A stretch of DNA of 14,713 bases, from positions 1 through 14,713 of the forward strand of contig CANRIY010000030.1 in NCBI GenBank assembly GCA_947630775.1. Direction: 5' to 3'. Below, one piece after another: positions 1 through 7,156 of the stretch (position 1 is the stretch's first letter; each line of letters opens with the position of its first letter). Position numbers and translations under genes: made by a program. This stretch comes from an uncultured Clostridia bacterium. Lineage in GTDB: Bacteria > Bacillota > Clostridia > Christensenellales > Borkfalkiaceae. The notes beneath the pieces were generated by a model. It worked only from the letters and a program-made list of their open reading frames with translations, did no database searches and was not told the DNA's origin.

Positions 1-176
1 GGAAAATCAAAGACACGGTGAAGGGCGACGGTGAGTTCCGCCGCACCGAGATTTGAGGAAAGATGCCCGCCGCAGACGGACACCGTGCGGAAGATCTCTT
101 CCCGCAGCTCCTCGCAAAGTGCCTTTAATTGGGGAAGGGAAGCGCTTTTCAGCTCCCCGCTTGTAATATTTTTCAT
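1..176 (-). CDS. dxs: 1-deoxy-D-xylulose-5-phosphate synthase, N-terminal fragment (cut by window edge)
   Basis: Only the first 58 codons are present; the gene continues beyond base 1. The peptide starts MKNITSGELKSASLPQLKAL and contains GGHLSSNLGAAELTVALH, the conserved N-terminal segment of DXS just before the thiamine diphosphate-binding region. DXS condenses pyruvate and glyceraldehyde 3-phosphate to make DXP, the first step of the MEP isoprenoid pathway, in the cytoplasm. The ATG at 174-176 lies 5 bases after the ispA stop, so the two genes are surely cotranscribed; no strong Shine-Dalgarno is visible, which suggests translational coupling. The order ispA-dxs is the usual Firmicutes arrangement and supports the call. 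The catalytic regions are outside the window, so integrity cannot be judged. Confidence 0.9.
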   Translation of the reverse strand, partial: MKNITSGELKSASLPQLKALCEELREEIFRTVSVCGGHLSSNLGAAELTVALHRVFDF

Positions 177-181
177 AATTT

Positions 182-1051
182 TCAGTGATCCCGTCCGCGG
201 ACGAGGTCGATGAGACTCTCGAAAAAGGAAGCATTTCGGGGGAAACAGGAAAGGGACTGCCTGCAACGGCCGACATACTCGTCGGCGAGCGCTTCGGATG
301 CCTTGAGCCCGATGAGACGCACGCAGGTGAGTTTCTCTTCCGTCTTATCCTTCCCAAGGGTTTTGCCCATTTTGGCACTCTCCCCTTTTTCATCCAAAAT
401 ATCGTCGGTGAGCTGGAACAGGATCCCGAGATCCCTTCCGAATGCCCCTGCCGCCGCAGGGTCGCCGCCCGCAAGGATCGCCGCCATTTCCAAAGGAGCG
501 GACAGGAGCCGCCCCGTCTTGTTTTCATAGATAAAAAGGAGTTCGTCCCTTCCGCCCGTTTTGCCCGAATAGAGCAGATCGGCGGATTGCCCCGCGATCA
601 TCCCTTCCGCACCCGCGGCACGGGAAAGGCATTGCGCCGCCCTGATGCGCCGCTCACCCTTCATACAGGCTTTGAGAAGCAGGTCGAAGGCGTAACTGAG
701 CAGGGCGTCACCCGCCAGTATCGCGTTTGCCTCCCCGAACATTTTGTGGTTGGAAGGCTTTCCGCGGCGAAAATCGTCGTTATCCATTGCGGGAAGGTCG
801 TCATGGATGAGAGAATAGGTATGAATGCACTCCAGCGCCACCGCCAAATCGGTTTCCTGCCTATAATCCGCGCCGAACGCCTCGAGCGCGGCAAAAAAAA
901 GAACGGGACGGATCCGCTTTCCGCCTGCGAGCAGGGAATACCGCATGCTTTCCGTAAGCACGGAGGGCGAAAAGTGCATTTCGCCGCAACGGGAGAGGAT
1001 CGCCTCTTCCGCTGCCGTTTGATATTCTTTGTATTTCTCCGAAAAATTCAT
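182..1051 (-). CDS. ispA: Short-chain polyprenyl diphosphate synthase (farnesyl/geranyl diphosphate synthase)
   Basis: The 289-residue protein has both aspartate-rich motifs of trans-isoprenyl diphosphate synthases: DDLPAMDND at about residues 84-92 and DDILDEKG at about 216-223. It also has the GGKRIRP substrate-binding segment at about 43-49. The family adds isopentenyl diphosphate to allylic diphosphates to make GPP/FPP for undecaprenol and quinone precursors. Length is normal for bacterial IspA. The conserved GKD..K.TY region reads GKDKTEEKLTC, with Cys in place of the usual Tyr, a mild oddity. The ATG overlaps the folD stop (ATGA) and the gene is followed after 5 bases by dxs, giving two isoprenoid genes in a row. 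Exact chain length of the product cannot be read with certainty. Confidence 0.93.
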   Translation of the reverse strand: MNFSEKYKEYQTAAEEAILSRCGEMHFSPSVLTESMRYSLLAGGKRIRPVLFFAALEAFGADYRQETDLAVALECIHTYSLIHDDLPAMDNDDFRRGKPSNHKMFGEANAILAGDALLSYAFDLLLKACMKGERRIRAAQCLSRAAGAEGMIAGQSADLLYSGKTGGRDELLFIYENKTGRLLSAPLEMAAILAGGDPAAAGAFGRDLGILFQLTDDILDEKGESAKMGKTLGKDKTEEKLTCVRLIGLKASEALADEYVGRCRQSLSCFPRNASFFESLIDLVRGRDH

Positions 1052-1896
1052 CTGAGTGTACGCTCCGCGGCCGCGACCGTATTCGAAAGAAGCATGGCGA
1101 TCGTCATCGGACCGACGCCGCCCGGCACGGGGGTAATCATGGAAACCTTATCTTTGACATGTTCGAAGTCGACGTCGCCGCACAGTTTCCCGTTTTCATC
1201 GCGGTTGGTGCCGACGTCAATGACGACCGCCCCCTCCTTCACCATATCCGCCGTGATAAATTTCGCCTTCCCGATCGCCGCGACCAAAATATCTGCCTTC
1301 AGACATTCTTCTTTGAGGTTTTGCGTTTTGGAATGGCAGACAGTGACGGTTGCGTCGGCGTTCAGGAGCAAGAGCGCCATCGGTCGACCGACAATATTAC
1401 TCCTTCCCACAACGACGGCGCGTTTGCCGCAAGTTTGGACGTGATACCGCCTCAAAAGCTCCATGACGCCGAGAGGCGTACACGCGATGGTCCCTTCTTC
1501 CTTCATGGCGAGCTTCCCGAGATTGGTTGCCGAAAAGCCGTCCACATCCTTCTCGACGGGGATCTTCCCGAGGATCTTCTGTGCGTCGAGATGGGCGGGA
1601 AGCGGAAGCTGGACAAGAATGCCGTGCACACAGTCATCCTTTGCAAGCGCCTCAACGGCGGCCTCCGCCTCTTCCTGCGTCGTCTCCGCGGGAAGAAAGC
1701 GCGCAAACGAGGCAATGCCCGCCTCTTCGCATCCCTTGATCTTGTTGCGGACGTAGATCGCCGAAGCGGGGTCGCTGCCGATCATCACGACCGCAAGTCC
1801 GACTTTTTTCCCTGTTTTTTGTTCAAATGCGGCCGTCCTCGCCTTGAGTTCAGAGCGGATCGATGCCGCCGTTCCCTTTCCGTCAATGAGTATCAT
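1048..1896 (-). CDS. folD: Bifunctional methylenetetrahydrofolate dehydrogenase / methenyltetrahydrofolate cyclohydrolase
   Basis: The 282-residue protein begins MILIDGKGTAASIRSELKAR. FolD hallmarks are present: Y48xxxK52 in PASAIYVRNK, Q96 in GILVQLPLP, D119 in DVDGF, the nucleotide-binding segment VVGRSNIVGRP at about 162-172, and the C-terminal signature PVPGGVGPMTIAML at about 256-269. It interconverts 5,10-methylene-THF and 10-formyl-THF with NADP(H) in the cytosol. An open frame extends upstream through nusB, but the ATG at 1894-1896 matches the family start and overlaps the nusB stop as ATGA, so I chose it. The stop overlaps the ispA start. In Bacillus subtilis xseA and xseB follow folD; here they do not. 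Confidence 0.96.
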   Translation of the reverse strand: MILIDGKGTAASIRSELKARTAAFEQKTGKKVGLAVVMIGSDPASAIYVRNKIKGCEEAGIASFARFLPAETTQEEAEAAVEALAKDDCVHGILVQLPLPAHLDAQKILGKIPVEKDVDGFSATNLGKLAMKEEGTIACTPLGVMELLRRYHVQTCGKRAVVVGRSNIVGRPMALLLLNADATVTVCHSKTQNLKEECLKADILVAAIGKAKFITADMVKEGAVVIDVGTNRDENGKLCGDVDFEHVKDKVSMITPVPGGVGPMTIAMLLSNTVAAAERTLR

Positions 1897-2282
1897 TCGT
1901 TGATCACGCTCCCGAGAACGCCGTTCACAAAATCGGGTGAACGCTCCGTGGAATATTTTCGCGCAAGATCCGCCGCTTCGCTCACCGAAACAACGGGCGG
2001 AACATCGTCGAAATATTTGATCTCGGCGAGCGCAACGAGGAGGATTGCGCGGTCCGCCGCATAGATACGGTTTTCGGCGAAACGGACGACCCGATCGGAA
2101 ATCAGAGCCGAAAGCTCCTCCCTGTGTTCTTTCACGCAAAGGACAAGCGCCTCGGCAAAAGCGCTCTCCTCGTCCTTTAATTTTGCCTGTTTATAGAGCG
2201 ATTTGCGGAATTTTTCGTCATTTTCGCAAAAAAGATCCGCAAACACAGCTTTGAATGCCGCTTCCCTTGCGTCGCTTCTCAT
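1893..2282 (-). CDS. nusB: Transcription antitermination factor NusB
   Basis: The 129-residue protein (MRSDAREAAFKAVFAD) is of normal NusB length and ends with the family signature SPDFVNGVLGSV. Helical segments with YAADRAILLVALAEIKYF and VSEAADLARKYSTE also match NusB. NusB binds boxA RNA with NusE (S10) in the antitermination complex on rRNA transcripts. The open frame runs 4 codons further up to a TTG, but that would bury the GGGAGA ribosome binding site; the ATG at 2280-2282 sits 5 bases after that site and fits the family start. It lies between asp23 and folD as in many Firmicutes. A 10-bp hairpin sits between asp23 and this gene. Confidence 0.93.
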   Translation of the reverse strand: MRSDAREAAFKAVFADLFCENDEKFRKSLYKQAKLKDEESAFAEALVLCVKEHREELSALISDRVVRFAENRIYAADRAILLVALAEIKYFDDVPPVVSVSEAADLARKYSTERSPDFVNGVLGSVINE

Positions 2283-2301
2283 AGTATCTCCCAATGTAAG
2301 A

Positions 2302-2325
2302 TTTCCCCCTTCTCAAAGGGGGAAA
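2302..2325 (-). other. Perfect hairpin between asp23 and nusB
   Basis: TTTCCCCCTT at 2302-2311 pairs perfectly with AAGGGGGAAA at 2316-2325 around a 4-base loop. It starts 3 bases after the asp23 stop and ends about 20 bases before the nusB start codon. On the transcribed minus strand the stem is followed by TCTTACATT, not by a proper T-tract, so it is a weak terminator at best. It may be an attenuator, a processing or stability stem, or a worn copy of a palindromic repeat. Confidence 0.5.
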
Positions 2326-2328
2326 CCG

Positions 2329-2691
2329 TCAATTATTTTTCTTTTCGGCGTCCTCGGAGGGCGTTTCGTTCGCCTCGGGAAATATCACGCTCTGCACATG
2401 CACATCCACCTTTGCGATCCTGTATTTCGTCATGGATTCGACCATCTGTTTGATGTTTTGCTGGATGCGGTATGCGAGCTCGGGCACCTTATAACCGTAG
2501 TGCGCGATGACCGAGATATCCACAAAGATGCCTTCCTTCTCGAAGCAGAGTTTGATCCCCTTGCTCTTCGACGGAACGAGTTCGATGCCCTCTGTCTCCT
2601 GGAGACTCAAAACCACGATCCCGCTCACGATATCGGCGTTGTACGTGATCCTGCCCTTTTGACCGTTCGGATTATACTTGATACTTGCCAT
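2329..2691 (-). CDS. Asp23/Gls24 family envelope stress response protein
   Basis: The 120-residue protein shows the Asp23 pattern: a short beta segment at the N terminus (GRITYNADIVSGIVVLSLQETEGI), a GIFVDISVIAHYGYKVPELAYRIQQNIKQMVE stretch at about 54-84, and a final strand with VDVHVQSVIF. Members are small soluble or membrane-associated proteins tied to envelope homeostasis; no enzyme activity is known. It is the YqhY-like member, whose gene lies before nusB in Bacillus subtilis, where it follows accB-accC; those are missing here. The C-terminal tail (ETPSEDAEKKNN) is charged and probably disordered. ATG at 2689-2691 is preceded by AAGGAG at good spacing. It has its own promoter in the gap after spoIIIAH. 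Confidence 0.88.
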   Translation of the reverse strand: MASIKYNPNGQKGRITYNADIVSGIVVLSLQETEGIELVPSKSKGIKLCFEKEGIFVDISVIAHYGYKVPELAYRIQQNIKQMVESMTKYRIAKVDVHVQSVIFPEANETPSEDAEKKNN

Positions 2692-2710
2692 AATGACTCC
2701 TTACCGTTTC

Positions 2711-2716
2711 ATTATA
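2711..2716 (-). promoter_or_regulatory. Extended -10 sigma-A promoter for asp23-nusB-folD-ispA-dxs
   Basis: On the minus strand the gap between spoIIIAH and asp23 reads TG-C-TATAAT, an extended -10 element, 19 bases before the asp23 AAGGAG site at the start of the leader. A TTGACA lies further up at 2748-2753, overlapping the spoIIIAH stop codon, but the 31-base spacing is too long to be its -35. The element would let the housekeeping block be expressed in growing cells, independently of the sporulation operon upstream. Confidence 0.65.
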
Positions 2717-2749
2717 GCACATCTTTTCCGATTTTACTACTGTTTTTTG

Positions 2750-3235
2750 TCAACTTTCCGCGTAAACGGGCATAATTATCACATTTCCGTTGCGTACATT
2801 GTACTCTATTTCGAGCGCATAGAAGATTTTTGTGATCGCATCCTCGGTAAGTTCGCTCGAATTGACGAAAACGTTGATATTGTTTGCGTCCGTGATCGTG
2901 ACGGCGGCGTCCGAAAACCCGATCGCCTTGATCATGGATTCCATGACGAGTTCGTCTTCCATGAGTTTGACGAGTTCCTCTTTGCGCTGAACGGCGCTCG
3001 TGTACTCTTCGCTGTCGGCGGCGTACGTCGCAATGATGCTGTCAAGCTGGACGAATTCTTCGCTGCGGGTACTGTTCCGCGTATCGCGATAGGTCGTGAA
3101 ATAGGTCGCTTGTACGCTTGCACTGCCGTCAACAACGGTGTCTCTCGTGCCGGCAAGGACGAAATTGAACACGGCGACGACGGCGAGCAGAACGACGAGG
3201 GTGGACATGATTGCAATCTTCTTGGTGTTTGACAT
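2750..3235 (-). CDS. spoIIIAH: Stage III sporulation protein AH (SpoIIQ-binding channel subunit)
   Basis: The 161-residue protein has a short cytoplasmic N terminus, one membrane segment at about 7-28 (IAIMSTLVVLLAVVAVFNFVLA), a variable linker, then a helix rich in charge (about 54-90) and a C-terminal ring-building-motif-like fold (about 93-157, with VTITDANNINVFVNSSELTEDAITKIFYAL). SpoIIIAH sits in the mother-cell membrane, reaches into the intermembrane space and pairs with forespore SpoIIQ to form the channel between the cells. It is shorter than the Bacillus subtilis protein (about 218 residues), chiefly in the linker. It is the last gene of the spoIIIA operon, 29 bases after spoIIIAG, with an AAAGGAG site before the ATG at 3233-3235. 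Context makes the call firm although the sequence family is divergent. Confidence 0.88.
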   Translation of the reverse strand: MSNTKKIAIMSTLVVLLAVVAVFNFVLAGTRDTVVDGSASVQATYFTTYRDTRNSTRSEEFVQLDSIIATYAADSEEYTSAVQRKEELVKLMEDELVMESMIKAIGFSDAAVTITDANNINVFVNSSELTEDAITKIFYALEIEYNVRNGNVIIMPVYAES

Positions 3236-3264
3236 GGTTTTTTATCTCCTTTCCTACAAAATAC

Positions 3265-3609
3265 TTAATGATTGGCGGGATAGACGAGAATATCCCGTGC
3301 ATTGAGCGACAGCGCTTTTGCGGACGCCTCGATGAGTCTCGAACGGATCAGGATCCCGTCCTCGCCCTCAAAGACGACGACCGCGCTGACGGGTACCCCG
3401 TCCCGCTCGGTGATCATGACCGTCGTCTTTTCGACGCCGTCGATCTCATTGAGCAAAATGCTCAGGCGCGCTTCCGCCTCCGTGGGCGCATAGTCGCTGC
3501 TCCCCTTTTTGAAGAATACCGCCCATACGACAAGGAGCAGAAGCAGTGCCGCGGCAAGGATGGCGACGATCCGGAATGTCTTGTTCTTTTTCAGTTCTTT
3601 TAGCGTCAT
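3265..3609 (-). CDS. spoIIIAG: Stage III sporulation protein AG, compact form
   Basis: The 114-residue protein has a membrane segment at about 13-33 (RIVAILAAALLLLLVVWAVFF) followed by one ring-building-motif-like domain: EARLSILLNEIDGVEKTTVMITERD, VSAVVVFEGEDGILIRSRLIEASAKAL and ARDILVYP. Position between AF and AH, and the I..VEKT.VMIT pattern, identify it as SpoIIIAG, which forms a large oligomeric ring in the intermembrane channel. It is only about half the length of Bacillus subtilis SpoIIIAG (229 residues); the stretch between the first strand and the VVV strand is only about 10 residues, so an insertion present in the Bacillus protein is missing. The start overlaps the spoIIIAF stop as ATGA and has GGAGG just before it. 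No frameshift is evident: the frame ends cleanly with TAA. Confidence 0.87.
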   Translation of the reverse strand: MTLKELKKNKTFRIVAILAAALLLLLVVWAVFFKKGSSDYAPTEAEARLSILLNEIDGVEKTTVMITERDGVPVSAVVVFEGEDGILIRSRLIEASAKALSLNARDILVYPANH

Positions 3610-4058
3610 GTGACCTCCACGGGACAGCCGAACAGACGAGCGAGCCGCGTTTTCACGTTGGACAATATATCTATATGTGTTTCGTCCCCGTTTATGCCGA
3701 AATCGGATACGACGACTTTTATTTTTTCATAGGAGAAATCGTCGAAGGAGCGGAAGACTTCAACATCCGTTCCGATGCCGTATTCCACTTTCAGATCGGC
3801 TTCGATCGCAACTTCATCTTCGTCGGTGAGCATCGCGACGTAGTTTTTCAAATACTTTTCGTCGCTCCCCACATCCTTCGATGAAAACAGGAAATCTCCC
3901 CCTCTCAGCCATGAAACCAAGGGTGAGATCAAGACGGCAAGGATAAAAAGTTTGGTCATCCCCTTGATAAATTTGCCCATTTTTCCCGACGGGACGAGAA
4001 TGGAGACGATTGCAGAGATCAGAATGACGCCCGCGACGCTCAGAATGTACGCCTTCAT
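3606..4058 (-). CDS. spoIIIAF: Stage III sporulation protein AF
   Basis: The 150-residue protein has two N-terminal membrane segments, about 3-22 (AYILSVAGVILISAIVSILV) and 35-51 (KLFILAVLISPLVSWLR), joined by the GKMGKFIKGMTKLF loop that is typical of SpoIIIAF. The rest is a soluble domain ending in the conserved THIDILSNVKTRLARLFGCP segment, a predicted ring-building fold. It acts in the mother-cell membrane as part of the SpoIIIA-SpoIIQ complex. It is shorter than the Bacillus protein (206 residues). Both ends overlap neighbours by ATGA, so translation is probably coupled through AE-AF-AG. Confidence 0.9.
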   Translation of the reverse strand: MKAYILSVAGVILISAIVSILVPSGKMGKFIKGMTKLFILAVLISPLVSWLRGGDFLFSSKDVGSDEKYLKNYVAMLTDEDEVAIEADLKVEYGIGTDVEVFRSFDDFSYEKIKVVVSDFGINGDETHIDILSNVKTRLARLFGCPVEVT

Positions 4059-5266
4059 GCGAAGATCACCCCCGTTGAACAGACGAGAAGCAGGACGGTG
4101 AGAAAGTATAAAAAGGCAATGCAGAGGATCCCCGCGAGAAAATATCCGCTGTCCGATGCGAGACGGGACAGAAAAGCCGAGATCTTGCCGCCCGCGGGTT
4201 CCGTCGCCGCCGCGGAGACCCGCAAAAAAAGCTGAAACGCCGCAAAGAGGAGCACGGGGCGCAGCACGACGGCAAACAGCATAAATACGGTGAAGGAGCC
4301 GAGCGCATTCTTAATGAGCGCGCTCCCCGCGACGACGAGTTCCACACCGCCCGACAAAAAGCCCCCAACAATGGGCACCGAACCCGAAACGACATATTTC
4401 ACCGCACGGAGAGAGAGCCCGTCATACTGCGCTCCCGCGATCCCCTGCACCGTCAGAAGAACGGAGAATAACCCGAGCGTCAGACCGATCAGCCACTTGT
4501 TGATACTCTTGAAAAATCCGCCGAGGCGCTCCGTGCGGACGTCTTCCGAAAGGTTGCCGACAAACGCCAAGATGATAACAACGACGGAAGTCGGAAGCAC
4601 GACAGAGGTGAAAAGTTCGCAGATGGCACTGCTGAAAAGGGCGACGGCGGGCCTGTATATGCCTGCGGATACCGTTCCCCCGCTCGCCGCCATCAGGGTC
4701 AAAAGAAGCGGATAGACGATCTCCATCTGTCGTTGCATGGACGAGAGTGCGGAAAAACCGACGTCAAGGACGCTCACAAGACAGGCAAGTACGGACGCGC
4801 CGACGGAAATATACCCGAAAAAGTGGATTATGTCTGACATAGTACTGTTCATAAACCCACTTTTCGCAGAGTTGAGGATCCCGCAGAGAAGTGCGACCGC
4901 CACGATGACGACAAAGGCAGGAAGCATCACCTTCCCCTCTTCCCATACAAGCGAAAGGACGGTTTGCGCCAGCGAGGAATAATCGAGGGAATAATCCCCC
5001 GTGATGATCCCCAAAAGTTTTTCCTTGACGGTAACGCCCTTGAATGCGGAGAGCGTCGAAAGATACTCCTGAAGTTCCTTCGTGTCGAGGGAATCCAAGA
5101 GCTCTTCGATGTTTTTTTGCAGTTCTTCGTGCGCCGCGGCCTCTTCGGACGTATCCTGTGCCGCCGCGCGGATCCCGTCTCCGATCAGGGACAGGAGAAG
5201 GATCCCGAGGAGAATGAGCAGGACGACTGCCCATGTTCTTCTCCTCCGCCTGTAACGCACCGTCAT
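4055..5266 (-). CDS. spoIIIAE: Stage III sporulation protein AE, polytopic membrane component
   Basis: The 403-residue length matches the family (399 in Bacillus subtilis). The N terminus has an arginine run then a hydrophobic stretch (about 12-28) and an Ala-rich cleavage-like site near residue 36, resembling a signal peptide. A soluble region (about 37-108) follows, then several membrane segments (around 114-132, 152-168, 185-200, 221-236, 258-275, 295-315, 324-350 and 375-402). SpoIIIAE is the large multi-pass subunit of the sporulation channel and looks like a transporter core, though its substrate is unknown. The start overlaps the spoIIIAD stop and the stop overlaps the spoIIIAF start, both ATGA. 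No defect is visible. Confidence 0.94.
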   Translation of the reverse strand: MTVRYRRRRRTWAVVLLILLGILLLSLIGDGIRAAAQDTSEEAAAHEELQKNIEELLDSLDTKELQEYLSTLSAFKGVTVKEKLLGIITGDYSLDYSSLAQTVLSLVWEEGKVMLPAFVVIVAVALLCGILNSAKSGFMNSTMSDIIHFFGYISVGASVLACLVSVLDVGFSALSSMQRQMEIVYPLLLTLMAASGGTVSAGIYRPAVALFSSAICELFTSVVLPTSVVVIILAFVGNLSEDVRTERLGGFFKSINKWLIGLTLGLFSVLLTVQGIAGAQYDGLSLRAVKYVVSGSVPIVGGFLSGGVELVVAGSALIKNALGSFTVFMLFAVVLRPVLLFAAFQLFLRVSAAATEPAGGKISAFLSRLASDSGYFLAGILCIAFLYFLTVLLLVCSTGVIFA

Positions 5267-5658
5267 GAGATATACCCCAAAAGCTGTTTGATAAGTTGCA
5301 GAACGCTCTCGAGAATCGGGATCGCGAGGACGAGGATCACGATCTTTCCGCAGAAAATGAGCTTGTCCGCGACCGAATTTTGCCCAAAATCATTCAGGAT
5401 CCCCGCGCTGAATTCCACAAGATAGCCGATCCCCACCATTTTCAGTAGGATCTTGACGAGCGCGGAATCGATCCCCGTCTCCGAGGCGATCTCGCCGAAG
5501 ATCGACATGCTTCCGCGGAACGCTTCAAAGACGAAGAGCAGGAGAATGATACTCCCCGCGATCGTTACGGCAAAGGCGAGCTCGGGCTTTGTGCCTTTCA
5601 AAATGAGCGCGGCGACTGCCGTTACGAATGCGATCCCGACAAGTTGAAAGATCGCCAT
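5263..5658 (-). CDS. spoIIIAD: Stage III sporulation protein AD
   Basis: The 131-residue hydrophobic protein matches SpoIIIAD in length and layout: membrane segments at about 5-21, 28-45, a helix with FGEIASETGIDSALVKILLKMVGIGYLVEFSAGI at about 53-86, and a last hydrophobic segment at about 100-125 (KLIFCGKIVILVLAIPILESVLQLI). It belongs with SpoIIIAC to the same membrane-protein family and is a subunit of the channel export part in the mother-cell membrane. One base separates it from spoIIIAC, and its stop overlaps spoIIIAE. Confidence 0.93.
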   Translation of the reverse strand: MAIFQLVGIAFVTAVAALILKGTKPELAFAVTIAGSIILLLFVFEAFRGSMSIFGEIASETGIDSALVKILLKMVGIGYLVEFSAGILNDFGQNSVADKLIFCGKIVILVLAIPILESVLQLIKQLLGYIS

Positions 5659-5659
5659 G

Positions 5660-5857
5660 TCAGTAAACCCCGAAAATATTCCGTATCGTGTCGAAAAGAT
5701 CCCCGATCATGGTCACGGCGATCGTGAGCGCGATGACAAGCCCCACGATCGAGACCACCGTAGAGATGTCGTCCCGATCCGCTTTTTTCAATAATTGGCA
5801 GACGATCGTGATCACGATCCCGATCGCCGCAAGTTTGAAGATGATAGAAATATCCAT
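5660..5857 (-). CDS. spoIIIAC: Stage III sporulation protein AC
   Basis: The 65-residue protein (68 in Bacillus subtilis) has two membrane segments, about 4-22 (SIIFKLAAIGIVITIVCQLL) and 31-52 (DISTVVSIVGLVIALTIAVTMI), separated by the family loop KKADRDD. It is the small partner of SpoIIIAD in the sporulation channel. The start codon shares a base with the spoIIIAB stop (TAATG), which suggests coupled translation. Confidence 0.93.
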   Translation of the reverse strand: MDISIIFKLAAIGIVITIVCQLLKKADRDDISTVVSIVGLVIALTIAVTMIGDLFDTIRNIFGVY

Positions 5858-6324
5858 TATACGATCAGAATGACGAATGCGAGCCCCGCAAGCAGCCCCA
5901 GTTTGAGGTAGAGCTCGCTCCGTTCTTTTTCCGCCTTCGCGGCGGCTTCCTTTTTTTCCGTAAGAGGCTTGCTCTTTGCGCCGAAATACCCCTTTTGGGA
6001 GAAAGAATCGCCGACCCCAAGCATGTTGAGGTATTCCTCAAACTCCTTTTTCTCCTCATCGGAGAGGTAGGACGGAAACTCGGTGCGTTTTCCCTTCTTG
6101 GCATGTTCGCGCAGAAATCGGGAAAAGTCTCCCCCCTCTTTTTCCGTTTGAAGAAGCTGGGAAAGTGGCCGCCGCGCATAGGAAAGTTCGTTGAGGTATC
6201 TTTCGTGGAAAGCGCACATCTCGGCATAAAACTTCTTTCTCGCGCGGTATTTTCCCGCGGAAAGATACCCGAGAAAGGTGCAGAAGGCGATGATGAGAAC
6301 GCAGATGAGAAGTTTAAGCCACAT
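5857..6324 (-). CDS. spoIIIAB: Stage III sporulation protein AB
   Basis: The 155-residue protein has a membrane segment at each end (about 3-20 and 138-154) and a cytoplasmic helical domain between them, with the order seen in SpoIIIAB: an N-terminal LGYLSAGKYRARKKFYAEMCAFHERYLNELSYARRPLSQLLQ region and a C-terminal KPLTEKKEAAAKAEKERSELYLKLGLLAGLAFVILIV region. Its fold resembles the T2SS/T4P assembly-platform domain (GspF-like), and it is thought to link the AA ATPase to the membrane parts. The start overlaps the end of spoIIIAA by 11 bases. Confidence 0.92.
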   Translation of the reverse strand: MWLKLLICVLIIAFCTFLGYLSAGKYRARKKFYAEMCAFHERYLNELSYARRPLSQLLQTEKEGGDFSRFLREHAKKGKRTEFPSYLSDEEKKEFEEYLNMLGVGDSFSQKGYFGAKSKPLTEKKEAAAKAEKERSELYLKLGLLAGLAFVILIV

Positions 6325-7150
6325 GCTCGCCCACCTCGTTCAGGACGCTTCCGATCTGCCCGAGCCCGTCAAGAAGCACATAGCGGGAAAAGAGCTTTTG
6401 CGGGACGTCCTCATACCGCTTCAGGTGCGCCGAAGCGAATACCATAACCCCGCCCTCGATCGCCCTTTTTACCGCAAGATAGTCTTGGGGAAGAAGCTCG
6501 TCCGTCACGATGATATCGGGCCGCATGGCGCGGATGCCGCTCGTAAACGCCGTCAGCTTGTCCGCAAAACGCATGACATCGGAAGTTCCCCCGAGCTCTC
6601 CCGCCGAAAGTTCCCCGCGCTCGTCGCAGACAAGGATATTTTTCCCCGTACGGGCGGATACGAGGCGGCATAGGTCTCTCAGAAGGGTCGTTTTCCCCTC
6701 TCCCGGGGGCGCCATAATGAGGAGAGAACAGGGTGAGGGCGAAAAGCATGCCCTGTAGATTTCCTCCGCACACCCCGCAACTGCATGCGGAATACGGATA
6801 CAGAGAGATGTGACGTTCGTTACGGAAAGCACGTTCGTCCCCTCGTAGACGTAAGAACCCGCGATGCCGATCCTCTCGCCCTCTGCGCCCGTCACAAAGC
6901 CTTGGCGGAGCTGGTTTTCCACCGAATAGACCGAAAAATTGCTCGCTGCAAAGAGCGTTTCGCCGATTTCCGCCACGGTCGGGCGGAGGGCGTCCTTTTC
7001 CGCCGTAACGCCGTACGCTCCGAGATAGCGGAACTGCCCTCCTAAATTCACAAGAAGGGGCTTGTCTGCCCTCATGCGGAGCTCGTAGAGGAAATTCGCA
7101 TTGATATATTGAAGCGCCTCTCTGATACGCGGCGGAAGAAAATCCAACAT
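6314..7150 (-). CDS. spoIIIAA: Stage III sporulation protein AA, secretion-type ATPase
   Basis: The 278-residue protein (from MLDFLPPRIREAL) carries a Walker A motif APPGEGKTT at about 147-155 and a Walker B-like segment DIIVTDELLPQD at about 212-223, plus the CDERGE segment at about 175-180 typical of SpoIIIAA. The family is related to GspE/VirB11 secretion ATPases and powers the mother-cell side of the channel. The frame stays open to a TTG at 7169-7171, but the family begins at the MLxFLP region, and a SigE-like -10 box covers 7157-7164, so I place the start at the ATG 7148-7150. No Shine-Dalgarno precedes it; the message may be leaderless. First gene of the operon. Confidence 0.92.
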   Translation of the reverse strand: MLDFLPPRIREALQYINANFLYELRMRADKPLLVNLGGQFRYLGAYGVTAEKDALRPTVAEIGETLFAASNFSVYSVENQLRQGFVTGAEGERIGIAGSYVYEGTNVLSVTNVTSLCIRIPHAVAGCAEEIYRACFSPSPCSLLIMAPPGEGKTTLLRDLCRLVSARTGKNILVCDERGELSAGELGGTSDVMRFADKLTAFTSGIRAMRPDIIVTDELLPQDYLAVKRAIEGGVMVFASAHLKRYEDVPQKLFSRYVLLDGLGQIGSVLNEVGEHVA

Positions 7151-7156
7151 CCCTAT

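Noticed and set aside
185..1444. A 419-codon plus-strand open frame across ispA and folD
   Set aside because: It is antisense to two genes with intact catalytic motifs and shows no protein family features.
1159..2064. A 301-codon plus-strand open frame across folD and nusB
   Set aside because: Antisense shadow; no ribosome binding site or family motif.
2748..2753. TTGACA as the -35 box of the asp23 promoter
   Set aside because: The distance to TATAAT is 31 bases, far beyond 17; the extended -10 explains the promoter better.
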